Counted from the first letter of the stretch, positions 1 to 5,825 are shown. The stretch is 16,675 bases of DNA from an uncultured Leuconostoc sp. (GCF_946222815.1 NZ_CAMJRK010000025.1:1-16675), one strand, 5' to 3'. The notes: generated by a model not told the origin, from the letters alone. A program made the numbers and translations.

Positions 1-22
1 TATATTGTCTGATTTTTTTCAT
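1..22 (-). CDS. Possible 5' end of an unidentified gene leaving the window
   Basis: An ATG at 20-22 on the minus strand opens a frame reading MKKIRQY before the window ends, so only seven codons are visible. It lies downstream of the T-box leader and would be the first gene that leader could control. No Shine-Dalgarno sequence precedes it, and a TATAAT (29-34) lies only a few bases upstream, so the true start may be further left, outside the window. The product cannot be identified from this. Confidence 0.25.
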
Positions 23-28
23 ACTTGA

Positions 29-66
29 ATTATAATACATAAAAGATGTATATTTACATATCTTTT
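29..66 (-). promoter_or_regulatory. Inverted repeat next to a TATAAT element
   Basis: An imperfect inverted repeat occupies 41-66: the left arm begins AAAAGATGTA and the right arm ends TACATATCTTTT, with a two-base offset between the arms. It directly precedes a minus-strand TATAAT at 29-34, whose matching -35 position is poor (GTAAAT). It could be an operator over a weak second promoter for the gene leaving the window, or a weak AT-rich hairpin. Neither role is proved by the sequence. Confidence 0.3.
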
Positions 67-159
67 AAGCGCTTTAATGAGTGGCTTACTTGTGTATTTT
101 TGCATAAAAAGTACATAGTTTTTAAAAAATGCTGTATGTTATTTTTCCTTTCCGACACT

Positions 160-221
160 AAAAACCGCCCATAACTCGTTCCAATGTCAAAATAATTGAC
201 ATCAGGACGCTTACACGCGGT
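160..221 (-). terminator. T-box attenuator terminator
   Basis: The competing structure of the T-box leader. On the minus strand ACCGC (217-221) pairs with GCGGT (164-168). Inside, the arms around TGATGTCAA and TTGACATTG continue the stem with a few mismatches and wobbles, and a U run (160-164) follows. The 5' arm uses the T-box bases ACCGC and the GCGTCC segment needed for the antiterminator, so the two folds exclude each other. With uncharged tRNA bound the terminator would not form. Confidence 0.75.
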
Positions 222-305
222 TCCACCTGATTTCCGGAAAAATTTTCCGACACTTGAATTGCTTACACACTCCATCATCGCCACATGACATCCTAGTGAG
301 TAAAC
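160..305 (-). ncRNA. T-box riboswitch leader with a very short Stem I
   Basis: A tRNA-sensing transcription attenuator, read on the minus strand. The T-box core at 216-228 reads AGGTGGAACCGCG, matching the family pattern TGGNACCGCG. The antiterminator can form from TCAGG (226-230) with CCTGA (202-206), plus CGC (217-219) with GCG (208-210), leaving the UGGA acceptor-pairing bulge. Upstream, 235-249 forms a Stem III-like hairpin (CGGAAA/TTTCCG). An 11-bp helix with one mismatch (295-305 with 261-271) encloses an internal loop and a small hairpin (275-288), the only visible candidate for Stem I. UGGA should pair with a tRNA whose discriminator base is U, which in Firmicutes suggests Gly, Thr or Cys. 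GGA in the loop would fit Gly, but the specifier is not certain. The regulated gene lies to the left. Confidence 0.82.
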
Positions 306-316
306 TAAATATATTT

Positions 317-345
317 ATTATGCACTGCAACTATTAAAACGTCAA
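317..345 (-). promoter_or_regulatory. Promoter of the T-box leader
   Basis: On the minus strand TTGACG (340-345) and CATAAT (317-322) are separated by exactly 17 bases, a good sigma-A promoter. Transcription would begin near 308-311, immediately before the short Stem I helix. This placement is what limits the size of Stem I. Confidence 0.7.
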
Positions 346-450
346 GTATTTCAAATTATTTACAAGTCACTGTGCTATGTTATGATCACCGAATTAATTA
401 TTGTATTTAATCATGACGGTCTAATATATTATGTCATATACTAAACATTT
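346..450. other. AT-rich spacer between frr and the T-box promoter
   Basis: No gene is visible. A second, weaker minus-strand promoter-like pair (TTGAAA followed after 17 bases by TAATAT) lies just past the frr stop, and the segment holds imperfect AT-rich inverted repeats. None is followed by a U run, so I see no convincing terminator for frr here. Confidence 0.4.
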
Positions 451-996
451 TCAAATTGTTAACAACTCTTTTTCTTTTTCGGTTGCAATAACGTCAATTG
501 CCTTGATATTTTCATCTGTTAACTTTTGAACATCATCTTCTGCATTGCGAACATCATCTTCGGGTAACTCTTTATCCTTTTTAACAGTGTCCATCGCATC
601 ACGACGAACATTACGAATAGAAACCTTTGCTTTTTCAGCTTCAGCTTTCACTTGCTTCGCTAGATCTTTACGACCTTCTTCCGTCATTTGAGGAATTGCT
701 AAACGGACAATATTACCATCTGAAGCCGGATTTAGTCCCAAATCAGACATGTTAATCGCACGAACAATTTCTTCTAAAGCTGTCTTATCAAATGGTGTAA
801 TCAATAAAAGACGTGCTTCGGGCACAGATATAGAAGCAACCTGTTTTAATGGTGTCATAGCACCATAATATTCTACTTCAATACGATCTAAAATATGCGG
901 ATTAGCACGTCCAGTACGTATACTTCCTAATTCACGCTTTAAAGCATCTTGAGCACCTTGCATACGTGTTTTAGCGTCTGTTAAGTTAAATACCAT
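451..996 (-). CDS. frr: Ribosome recycling factor
   Basis: Splits post-termination ribosomes into subunits together with EF-G, in the cytoplasm. The 181-residue product is close to the usual 185 and shows the family features: an N-terminal helix with ELGSIRTGRANP (about residues 22-33), the VEYYG...PLKQVASISVPEAR region, and the C-terminal charged helical part (AKVSIRNVRRDAMD, KDKELPEDD). The start is fixed by a strong AGGAGG just upstream, inside the 3' end of pyrH. The ATG overlaps the pyrH stop by one base (TAATG), a sign of translational coupling. In many Firmicutes uppS and cdsA follow frr; here the gene is followed by a 450-bp noncoding stretch with a T-box leader for something else, so frr ends this transcription unit. 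Identification is secure. Confidence 0.97.
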   Translation of the reverse strand: MVFNLTDAKTRMQGAQDALKRELGSIRTGRANPHILDRIEVEYYGAMTPLKQVASISVPEARLLLITPFDKTALEEIVRAINMSDLGLNPASDGNIVRLAIPQMTEEGRKDLAKQVKAEAEKAKVSIRNVRRDAMDTVKKDKELPEDDVRNAEDDVQKLTDENIKAIDVIATEKEKELLTI

Positions 997-1721
997 TATT
1001 TTCCTCCTGTAACCGTCGTCCCAATATTTTCACCCAATACAACACGTTTTAAATTACCTGGTGTATTTAAGTTAAATACGACGAGTGGCATATTATTATC
1101 CATTGATAGTGAACTCGCTGTTGAGTCCATAACTTTCAATCCTTTTTGCAAAATATCCAAATGTGTTAGTTCAGTATATTTAACAGCATTTGCATTTTTA
1201 TTAGGGTCTGAATCATAGATACCGTCAACACCGTTTTTACCCATCAAAATAGCATCTGCATTAATTTCATTTGCTCGCAGTGCAGCTGTTGTATCTGTTG
1301 AAAAATAAGGCGATCCTGTTCCAGCTGCAAAAATAACAATTCTACCTTTTTCCAAATGTCGAATAGCACGACCACGAATATAGGGTTCAGCAATTTGTTG
1401 CATTGTAATGGCTGTTTGGACACGTGTGTCAACGCCAGCGCGTTCCAGTGCATCTTGCAACACGAGAGCGTTCATCGTTGTTCCAAGCATGCCTGTGTAA
1501 TCTGCACGCGAGCGTTCCATACCAACTTTTGAGGCCGGTTCACCACGCCATAAATTACCACCACCAACAACAATTGCAATTTGAGTCCCTAAGTCATGGA
1601 CTTCTTTTAAATCTTGTGCAATTTCAGAAACTGTCTCAAGATCAATGCCTTGACTGTTTTTTCCAGCCAATGCTTCACCAGAAAGTTTCATCAAAACACG
1701 TTTATATTTCATACCCGTCAT
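996..1721 (-). CDS. pyrH: UMP kinase
   Basis: Phosphorylates UMP to UDP with ATP. It belongs to the bacterial amino acid kinase family, acts as a hexamer, and is unrelated to eukaryotic UMP/CMP kinases. The 241-residue protein shows the N-terminal KLSGE (residues 12-16), the GGGN phosphate loop (53-56), RADYTGMLGT (72-81) and GTGSPYFSTDT (134-144). The start at 1721 has GAGG six bases upstream; a second in-frame Met three codons later is less well placed. The gene has its own extended -10 promoter and is separated from tsf by a strong terminator. It is translationally coupled to frr by a one-base overlap. Functionally it continues the pathway encoded by the pyr operon at the other end of the window, since UMP is that operon's product. 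Confidence 0.97.
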   Translation of the reverse strand: MTGMKYKRVLMKLSGEALAGKNSQGIDLETVSEIAQDLKEVHDLGTQIAIVVGGGNLWRGEPASKVGMERSRADYTGMLGTTMNALVLQDALERAGVDTRVQTAITMQQIAEPYIRGRAIRHLEKGRIVIFAAGTGSPYFSTDTTAALRANEINADAILMGKNGVDGIYDSDPNKNANAVKYTELTHLDILQKGLKVMDSTASSLSMDNNMPLVVFNLNTPGNLKRVVLGENIGTTVTGGK

Positions 1722-1747
1722 GATTTACCTCATTTCTATGCTAATCA

Positions 1748-1756
1748 ATTATACCA
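1748..1756 (-). promoter_or_regulatory. Extended -10 promoter of pyrH-frr
   Basis: On the minus strand the element reads TGG followed by TATAAT (1748-1753), an extended -10 box. Only a T-rich stretch belonging to the tsf terminator sits at the -35 position. It lies about 27 bases upstream of the pyrH ATG, between the terminator and the ribosome binding site. Confidence 0.65.
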
Positions 1757-1768
1757 AAAATATATCGC

Positions 1769-1803
1769 AAAAAAAGTACGTTATGATGATATAACGCACT
1801 TTT
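1769..1803 (-). terminator. Rho-independent terminator after tsf
   Basis: On the minus strand AAAAGTGCGTTAT pairs with ATAACGTACTTTT (13 bp including one G-U) around a six-base loop, followed by seven U's in total (1769-1775). It lies nine bases beyond the tsf stop and should end the tsf transcript before pyrH. Confidence 0.88.
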
Positions 1804-1811
1804 AATATTTA

Positions 1812-2687
1812 TTACCCTAATTGTTTAGCAACTTCTTCAGCCAAATCAGTCACTTTCTTTTCAATGCCATCACCAACTTGGTAACGTACAAATGATTTTA
1901 CAGAACCATTCTGTGATGCAATAAATTGGGCAACAGTTTGATCGCCATTCTTAACAAATGCTTGATCCAACAATGAAATTTCAGCCAAGAACTTTTTAAT
2001 ACGTCCTTCGACCATCTTTTCTTTGATATTATCAGGCTTACCAGCTAAATCTTCAGAGGCAAGTTGAACAGCTTTTTCTCGCGCAACAACTTCAGTTGGT
2101 ACTTCGTCATCTGAAACATATTGTGGTGCAATAGCTGCAACATGCATCGCGATATCTTTTGCTGCTACTTCTGAGGCACCCTCAACAACAATTAGTGAAG
2201 AAATTGATCCTGCCAAATGCGAATAGACACCAAAATGTTCAGATTCTGATTTTTCAACAACTGCGAACCGACGCAAAGTAATCTTTTCACCGGTAATTTG
2301 TGTTGTACCGATAATCTTATCATTCAAAGTTTGTCCAGCTTCTACTTTCAAAGCTAATGCTGCTTCAACATCTACAGGTGAAAATTCAACGATTGTATTT
2401 GCAACAGCCTTTAATAAGTCGTTAAACTCAGCGTTTCCCGCAACAAAATCAGTTTCTGAGTTCAATTCGATAATAGCTGCTTTGTTGCCATCAACCGCAA
2501 CGTAAGTCATGCCTTCTGCAGCAACACGGTCACCTTTTTTAGCAGCCTTAGCCATACCCTTTTCACGAAGCAAATCAATTGCTTTTTCTAGGTCACCTTC
2601 AGCTTCAACCAAAGCCTTCTTTGCATCCATCATACCAACAGATGTCTTATCACGTAATTCTTTTACTTGTGCAGCAGTAATTGCCAT
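1812..2687 (-). CDS. tsf: Elongation factor Ts
   Basis: The nucleotide exchange factor that releases GDP from EF-Tu, so that EF-Tu can reload GTP and aminoacyl-tRNA. The 291-residue protein has the N-terminal UBA-like domain with LRDKTSVGMMDAKKAL (residues 11-26) and the family signature ETDFV (78-82), which contacts EF-Tu. The dimerisation and C-terminal parts follow (GEKITLRRF, then IAPQYVS). The start at 2687 has a strong AGGAG upstream. The conserved order rpsB-tsf is kept, but a hairpin and an extended -10 promoter lie between the two genes, so tsf can be expressed independently of rpsB. Confidence 0.97.
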   Translation of the reverse strand: MAITAAQVKELRDKTSVGMMDAKKALVEAEGDLEKAIDLLREKGMAKAAKKGDRVAAEGMTYVAVDGNKAAIIELNSETDFVAGNAEFNDLLKAVANTIVEFSPVDVEAALALKVEAGQTLNDKIIGTTQITGEKITLRRFAVVEKSESEHFGVYSHLAGSISSLIVVEGASEVAAKDIAMHVAAIAPQYVSDDEVPTEVVAREKAVQLASEDLAGKPDNIKEKMVEGRIKKFLAEISLLDQAFVKNGDQTVAQFIASQNGSVKSFVRYQVGDGIEKKVTDLAEEVAKQLG

Positions 2688-2719
2688 TATATTGCTCCTC
2701 TAAAAATATTTATGTTTTT

Positions 2720-2728
2720 ATTATAACA
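2720..2728 (-). promoter_or_regulatory. Extended -10 promoter of tsf
   Basis: On the minus strand TGT is followed by a consensus TATAAT (2720-2725). The -35 position at normal spacing is poor, which is usual for extended -10 promoters. It lies about 33 bases upstream of the tsf ATG. Confidence 0.65.
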
Positions 2729-2749
2729 TGCTTTTTACACGTTTCGGAC

Positions 2750-2799
2750 AAATAAAAATGCCAATCCGCATCCCAAACAGGTCCGCAGGAACGGCATTT
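2750..2799 (-). terminator. Terminator or attenuator between rpsB and tsf
   Basis: On the minus strand AAATGCC (2793-2799) pairs with GGCATTT (2756-2762) and is followed by a U-rich tail. The 30-base interior holds TGCGGA twice as a direct repeat and can form weaker pairs (TTCC with GGGA). This probably stops most rpsB transcripts while allowing some readthrough into tsf. Confidence 0.65.
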
Positions 2800-2811
2800 G
2801 TCATTCAAATA

Positions 2812-3588
2812 TTAATTATTGCCTTCTTCAACGATATTAGCGATTTCTTCAATCGATTCTGTGTTTTCATCTCCAGCTACAAAAGCATCTTCAGGAGCTG
2901 AATCTTGTCCTTGACGACCTTCAATAATAGCATCAGCCATCTTAGCAGTAATTAAACGAACTGCACGAATAGCATCATCATTAGCAGGAATCTTAACATC
3001 AACAACTTCAGGGTTAGCATTTGTATCAATCATAGCCACAACGGGAATGTTTAACATATTTGCTTCCTTAACAGCTATTTCTTCTTTTTTAGGATCAACA
3101 ACAAACAATACATCTGGTAAACCAGGCATATCTTTAACGCCACCCAAGAACTTATCTAACTTTTCACGTTGCTTGTTTAACAAAACAACTTCTTTTTTAG
3201 GCAATTGTTCGAAAGTGCCATCTTCAGCCATAGCTTCCAAATCTTTCAAACGTTGGATACGTGTCTTAATTGTATTCCAGTTAGTTAACGTACCACCCAA
3301 CCAGCGATGGTTGATGAAATATTGACCAGCACGTGTTGCTTCTTCAGCAATAGCATCTGATGCTTGCTTTTTTGTACCAACAAACAAGAAGTTGGCATCA
3401 TCTGTTGATGCATTACGAACAAAGTTATACGCTTCATCAACAAGTTTAACTGTCTTTTGTAAATCGATGATATGAATACCATTACGTTCTGTAAATATAT
3501 ATTCATCCATTTTTGGGTCCCAACGACGTGTTTGGTGCCCAAAGTGTACTCCTGCTTCGAGGAGTTCTTTCATTGAAATAACTGCCAT
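2812..3588 (-). CDS. rpsB: 30S ribosomal protein S2
   Basis: A structural protein of the small ribosomal subunit. The 258-residue product opens with MAVISMKELLEAGVHFGHQ, followed by RRWDPKM and the FTERNGIHIIDLQKT region, all typical of S2. The conserved RWLGGTLTN and PDVLFVVDP segments follow. The start is placed at 3588, because an AGGAG at 3597-3601 precedes it at good spacing and the family starts here; a longer reading frame to 3648 adds 20 residues (with several Cys) that do not belong. The C-terminus ends in an acidic tail of about 30 residues (SAPEDAF to EEGNN), as in several lactic acid bacteria. A strong promoter and a structured leader of about 105 bases lie upstream. Confidence 0.97.
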   Translation of the reverse strand: MAVISMKELLEAGVHFGHQTRRWDPKMDEYIFTERNGIHIIDLQKTVKLVDEAYNFVRNASTDDANFLFVGTKKQASDAIAEEATRAGQYFINHRWLGGTLTNWNTIKTRIQRLKDLEAMAEDGTFEQLPKKEVVLLNKQREKLDKFLGGVKDMPGLPDVLFVVDPKKEEIAVKEANMLNIPVVAMIDTNANPEVVDVKIPANDDAIRAVRLITAKMADAIIEGRQGQDSAPEDAFVAGDENTESIEEIANIVEEGNN

Positions 3589-3694
3589 GATATGGTCTCC
3601 TAGGTTTTTCCGCCGACAAATTCGACATTCACAATGACATTTCTGCACCTATGTGAACTTGTTTGCCGTGTGTATTTGTTGCTAATTACAACAG
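3589..3694 (-). promoter_or_regulatory. Structured 5' leader of rpsB
   Basis: The leader between the predicted transcription start and the rpsB ATG can form a two-level hairpin on the minus strand. The outer stem is GGCAAA (3662-3667) with TTTGTC (3615-3620), including one wobble. The inner stem is TTCACA (3652-3657) with TGTGAA (3628-3633), closing an 18-base loop. The Shine-Dalgarno lies just downstream. Many bacteria control rpsB by S2 binding to its leader; a similar role here is an inference. Confidence 0.4.
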
Positions 3695-3699
3695 CTATT

Positions 3700-3728
3700 A
3701 TTATACGAGATAATTGACAACAATGCAA
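3700..3728 (-). promoter_or_regulatory. Promoter of rpsB
   Basis: On the minus strand TTGCAT (3723-3728) and TATAAT (3700-3705) are spaced by exactly 17 bases. The -35 box begins four bases after the stop codon of the upstream gene, so there is no room for a terminator between them. Confidence 0.8.
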
Positions 3729-3732
3729 GCCA

Positions 3733-4020
3733 TCAAGCCCAAATTTTTTCATTAATATGATGGGTTATTAAAAATTTCTCTTTGTTTTTTCTTGTCAATT
3801 GCTTGAAACTTGCTTCGGCTCGTAGCGCGTCACTTTTCGTATCAAACTGTGCATCATAAATTAATTGTAGCGGATGCCTTGATTTGACACGCGTAAACTT
3901 TGCACCTTTACGTGATTGATGTGTTTTAAATCGACGTTGCACATCATCGGTAAAACCAGCATAAAAATAACCATCAGCTGTATATAAAACATAAAAGTAG
4001 TAAGGTTTTATCATGTCCAC
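3733..4020 (-). CDS. yazA: GIY-YIG nuclease superfamily protein (UPF0213, YazA type)
   Basis: A 95-residue single-domain GIY-YIG protein. The family motif is recognisable at residues 8-34 as YFYVLYTADG, then YFYAGFT, then DDVQRRFKTH, with the conserved Arg and His. A later Glu (E69) and the basic FKQLTRKNKEKFL segment (72-84) complete the usual UPF0213 pattern. Proteins of this small family are thought to be DNA endonucleases or DNA-processing factors, but the cellular role of the stand-alone bacterial members is not settled. The gene overlaps the preceding methyltransferase gene by 10 bases, an arrangement known from the Bacillus yabB-yazA pair, so the two are co-transcribed. A second in-frame Met lies two codons after the chosen start. 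Confidence 0.85.
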   Translation of the reverse strand: MDMIKPYYFYVLYTADGYFYAGFTDDVQRRFKTHQSRKGAKFTRVKSRHPLQLIYDAQFDTKSDALRAEASFKQLTRKNKEKFLITHHINEKIWA

Positions 4021-4772
4021 GCTTGCCCATATAAAATATTTTGTACCTGTTTTGTATAATCATTTGTTTGTTTATAGGCTACAATCGGCGGCATAATACG
4101 GACGCCACCTGAACGGCCAGATTTTATTGCTTCAACAAGTACCATATTCGCTTCTCGATCAGCCTTACCATAGACAAATTGTATACGTTTAATCATCAGT
4201 TTTCGTGCTGAAAAAGCTGAAAATATATCAGCCAATCGTTCGGGGCGATGAACCATATAAAATTTGCCATTATTTTTAAGCAATTTATTGGCAACTTGGG
4301 CCAATCCTGGCAAATCTATTGCCAATTCGTGACGTGCTAATTCATAGTGTTCATCTTGATTTGTTTTTGTTGTATCATTTAACGGAAAGTAAGGCGGATT
4401 GGATAAAACCGTTTCTACTGAACCTGGTTGGATATCATCAAATATTGCTTTCATATCTGATTGCAAAATACTAACGCGGTCCTGTAATTCATTCATTGCA
4501 ATGCTTCGCGCTGCCATTTCAGCTAATTCCGGCTGAATTTCCACTAACTTAATAAGTCCAGCAACTTTTGGTGCATAAAATAAACCAACAGCCCCCGTTC
4601 CAGCACCCAAATCTACCGTCAATCCACGCCCTTTACCTTTAACGTCAGCAAAATGTGCCAATAAAATGGCATCTAGTGAGTATGAAAACATATCTGGGTT
4701 TTGAATAATATGAATATTTTGTGAAGGTAAACCATCAATACGTTCACCTGGATTAAGAATTGGTTCAATCAT
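4011..4772 (-). CDS. yabB: N6-adenine methyltransferase, TrmN6/YabB-like (tRNA modification)
   Basis: A class I SAM-dependent methyltransferase of 253 residues. The SAM-binding motif I is DLGAGTG (54-60), an acidic residue in VEIQPE follows at the end of the next strand, and the catalytic SNPPYF (124-129) is the signature of enzymes that methylate exocyclic amino groups. Length and layout match the family of E. coli TrmN6, which methylates A37 of a valine tRNA, and of Bacillus YabB. The actual substrate here is inferred from that similarity only. The N-terminus contains a short SLDAILLAHF segment typical of the family. It is the first gene of a pair with the GIY-YIG gene (10-base overlap). 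Its ribosome binding site is weak, and it is divergent from plsC across only 58 bases. Confidence 0.87.
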   Translation of the reverse strand: MIEPILNPGERIDGLPSQNIHIIQNPDMFSYSLDAILLAHFADVKGKGRGLTVDLGAGTGAVGLFYAPKVAGLIKLVEIQPELAEMAARSIAMNELQDRVSILQSDMKAIFDDIQPGSVETVLSNPPYFPLNDTTKTNQDEHYELARHELAIDLPGLAQVANKLLKNNGKFYMVHRPERLADIFSAFSARKLMIKRIQFVYGKADREANMVLVEAIKSGRSGGVRIMPPIVAYKQTNDYTKQVQNILYGQAWT

Positions 4773-4795
4773 TGTTTTTTTCTCGCTTTATCGTG

Positions 4796-4824
4796 TAAAA
4801 TAGTTAAAGTAGTTTATGAGGTGA
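4796..4824 (+). promoter_or_regulatory. Candidate plsC promoter -10 and ribosome binding site
   Basis: In the 58-base divergent spacer a TAAAAT (4796-4801) is preceded at 17-18 bases by a T-rich segment resembling TTGTTT. GAGGTGA (4818-4824) follows as the ribosome binding site of plsC. I see no clear promoter for the methyltransferase on the other strand. Confidence 0.45.
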
Positions 4825-4830
4825 CTAATA

Positions 4831-5466
4831 ATGAAATTTTATGATTTTTTACGCGGGGTAGCTGTCGGCTTAATGTGGACAGTAAATGGTCGAATCAAGT
4901 ATATGAATCGTCAGCGTATACCCGCTGACGACAACTATGTTCTAGTTGGCCCACATCGTACGTGGTGGGATCCTGTTTGGTATGCAATTGCTGCCTATCC
5001 AAAACATTTTATCTTTATGGCTAAAATTGAACTGTTTCAATTTCCACCACTTGCTTGGCTGATTAAATCAGCTGGTGCATTCCCTGTTGATAGAGACAAT
5101 GTTGGCCCAAGTGTTATCAAAATACCGGTTAATGAATTAAAGCATGGTAATCGTTCACTTATCATGTTTCCTTCTGGTTCCAGACATAACGATGAATTGA
5201 AATCTGGTTCTTTGTTGATCGCAAAGATGTCAGGAAAAGCGATTGTTCCCGCTGTATATCAAGGGCCAGTGTCCTTTGGACAGCTGTTTAGAAGAAACAA
5301 TACTACCATTAATTTTGGAGAACCTATTATGATAGACCGTAAAGACAGATTAAATAAAGAAAATATTGCTAAATATACAAAGATGATTCAAGATGCTTTC
5401 GATCAACTAGATAAAGAGATAGATCCTACTTTTGTTTATGTCGACCCTAAACGTGAAAAAAAATAA
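4831..5466 (+). CDS. plsC: 1-acyl-sn-glycerol-3-phosphate acyltransferase
   Basis: Transfers an acyl group to the sn-2 position of lysophosphatidic acid, making phosphatidic acid for membrane lipids at the inner face of the membrane. The 211-residue protein has the acyltransferase motifs in order: the catalytic H-x4-D as H42 to D47 (GPHRTWWDP), GAFPVDRD (82-89), FPSGSR (113-118), and a VPAVYQGP segment after that. In motif III the usual acidic residue of FPEGTR is a Ser, which is seen in some lactobacillar relatives and deserves a check. The hydrophobic N-terminal stretch (residues 3-18) may anchor it to the membrane. It is a monocistronic gene, and its UAA lies inside the stem of the terminator shared with yneF. 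Confidence 0.92.
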   Translation: MKFYDFLRGVAVGLMWTVNGRIKYMNRQRIPADDNYVLVGPHRTWWDPVWYAIAAYPKHFIFMAKIELFQFPPLAWLIKSAGAFPVDRDNVGPSVIKIPVNELKHGNRSLIMFPSGSRHNDELKSGSLLIAKMSGKAIVPAVYQGPVSFGQLFRRNNTTINFGEPIMIDRKDRLNKENIAKYTKMIQDAFDQLDKEIDPTFVYVDPKREKK

Positions 5467-5488
5467 GCCATTAAGGCTTATTTTTTTT
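5462..5488. terminator. Bidirectional terminator between plsC and yneF
   Basis: AATAAGCC (5462-5469) and GGCTTATT (5475-5482) form an 8-bp stem with a five-base loop, flanked by an A run on one side and eight T's on the other, so it works for both converging genes. The stop codons of both genes lie within the two arms. Confidence 0.9.
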
Positions 5489-5717
5489 GCGTTTGTTCGC
5501 TTTGTTGCTTCATCTGAGCCATCATTTGATTTAATTTCTTTTGTGATGGTTTTTGACCCATTGACATCATCATTGACTTCATCATTTCTTCTGAAATTGG
5601 TGGGTTTTTTGCTAAGTAACTTTTCATTGAGTTACGTGCTAAGAAGAATCCAGCCGCCAATCCGATAATTAAAGTCAAAACTGCAATCAATATAACGATT
5701 CCGATATTTACAGTCAT
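5478..5717 (-). CDS. yneF: YneF family membrane protein (UPF0154)
   Basis: A 79-residue protein with one N-terminal transmembrane helix (about residues 5-26). The family-specific part follows: GFFLAR, then YLAKNPPISEEMM, then MGQKPSQKKLNQMM. The C-terminal tail is rich in Met, Gln and Lys. The family is widespread in Firmicutes and has no established biochemical function. The start at 5717 is preceded by AGGGGA at good spacing, and an extended -10 promoter lies upstream. It is transcribed alone and converges with plsC. Confidence 0.92.
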   Translation of the reverse strand: MTVNIGIVILIAVLTLIIGLAAGFFLARNSMKSYLAKNPPISEEMMKSMMMSMGQKPSQKKLNQMMAQMKQQSEQTQKK

Positions 5718-5747
5718 AGTCTTCCCCTTAATAAATTTCTAAGATTA

Positions 5748-5756
5748 ATTATAGCA
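5748..5756 (-). promoter_or_regulatory. Extended -10 promoter of yneF
   Basis: On the minus strand TGC is followed by consensus TATAAT (5748-5753), about 31 bases before the yneF ATG. No good -35 box is visible. Confidence 0.6.
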
Positions 5757-5816
5757 TAAAGTAAAAAATAATGAGTTATAATTTCGCAAAATACTAAACT
5801 ACAAATTTCACCAGCA

Positions 5817-5825
5817 TTATCCACA
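5817..5825 (+). promoter_or_regulatory. Single perfect DnaA box
   Basis: TTATCCACA is an exact match to the consensus DnaA box. It stands alone in the yneF-lexA spacer, with no second box or AT-rich unwinding module near it, so it is not an origin. It could be a chance match or a regulatory or titration site. Confidence 0.35.

Noticed and set aside
54..284. A 76-codon minus-strand reading frame (GTG start)
   Set aside because: It runs through the T-box leader and its terminator, has no ribosome binding site at its start, and its product has no recognisable family features.
275..286. Mini reading frame ATG TGG CGA TGA, possibly a Trp leader peptide
   Set aside because: It falls inside the Stem I helix of the T-box leader, the T-box bulge does not fit tRNA-Trp (G73 would need UGGC), and four codons are too few to support a leader peptide.
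3589..3648. N-terminal extension of rpsB starting at 3648
   Set aside because: The extension is not part of the S2 family, lies within the structured leader, and the start at 3588 has a strong ribosome binding site.
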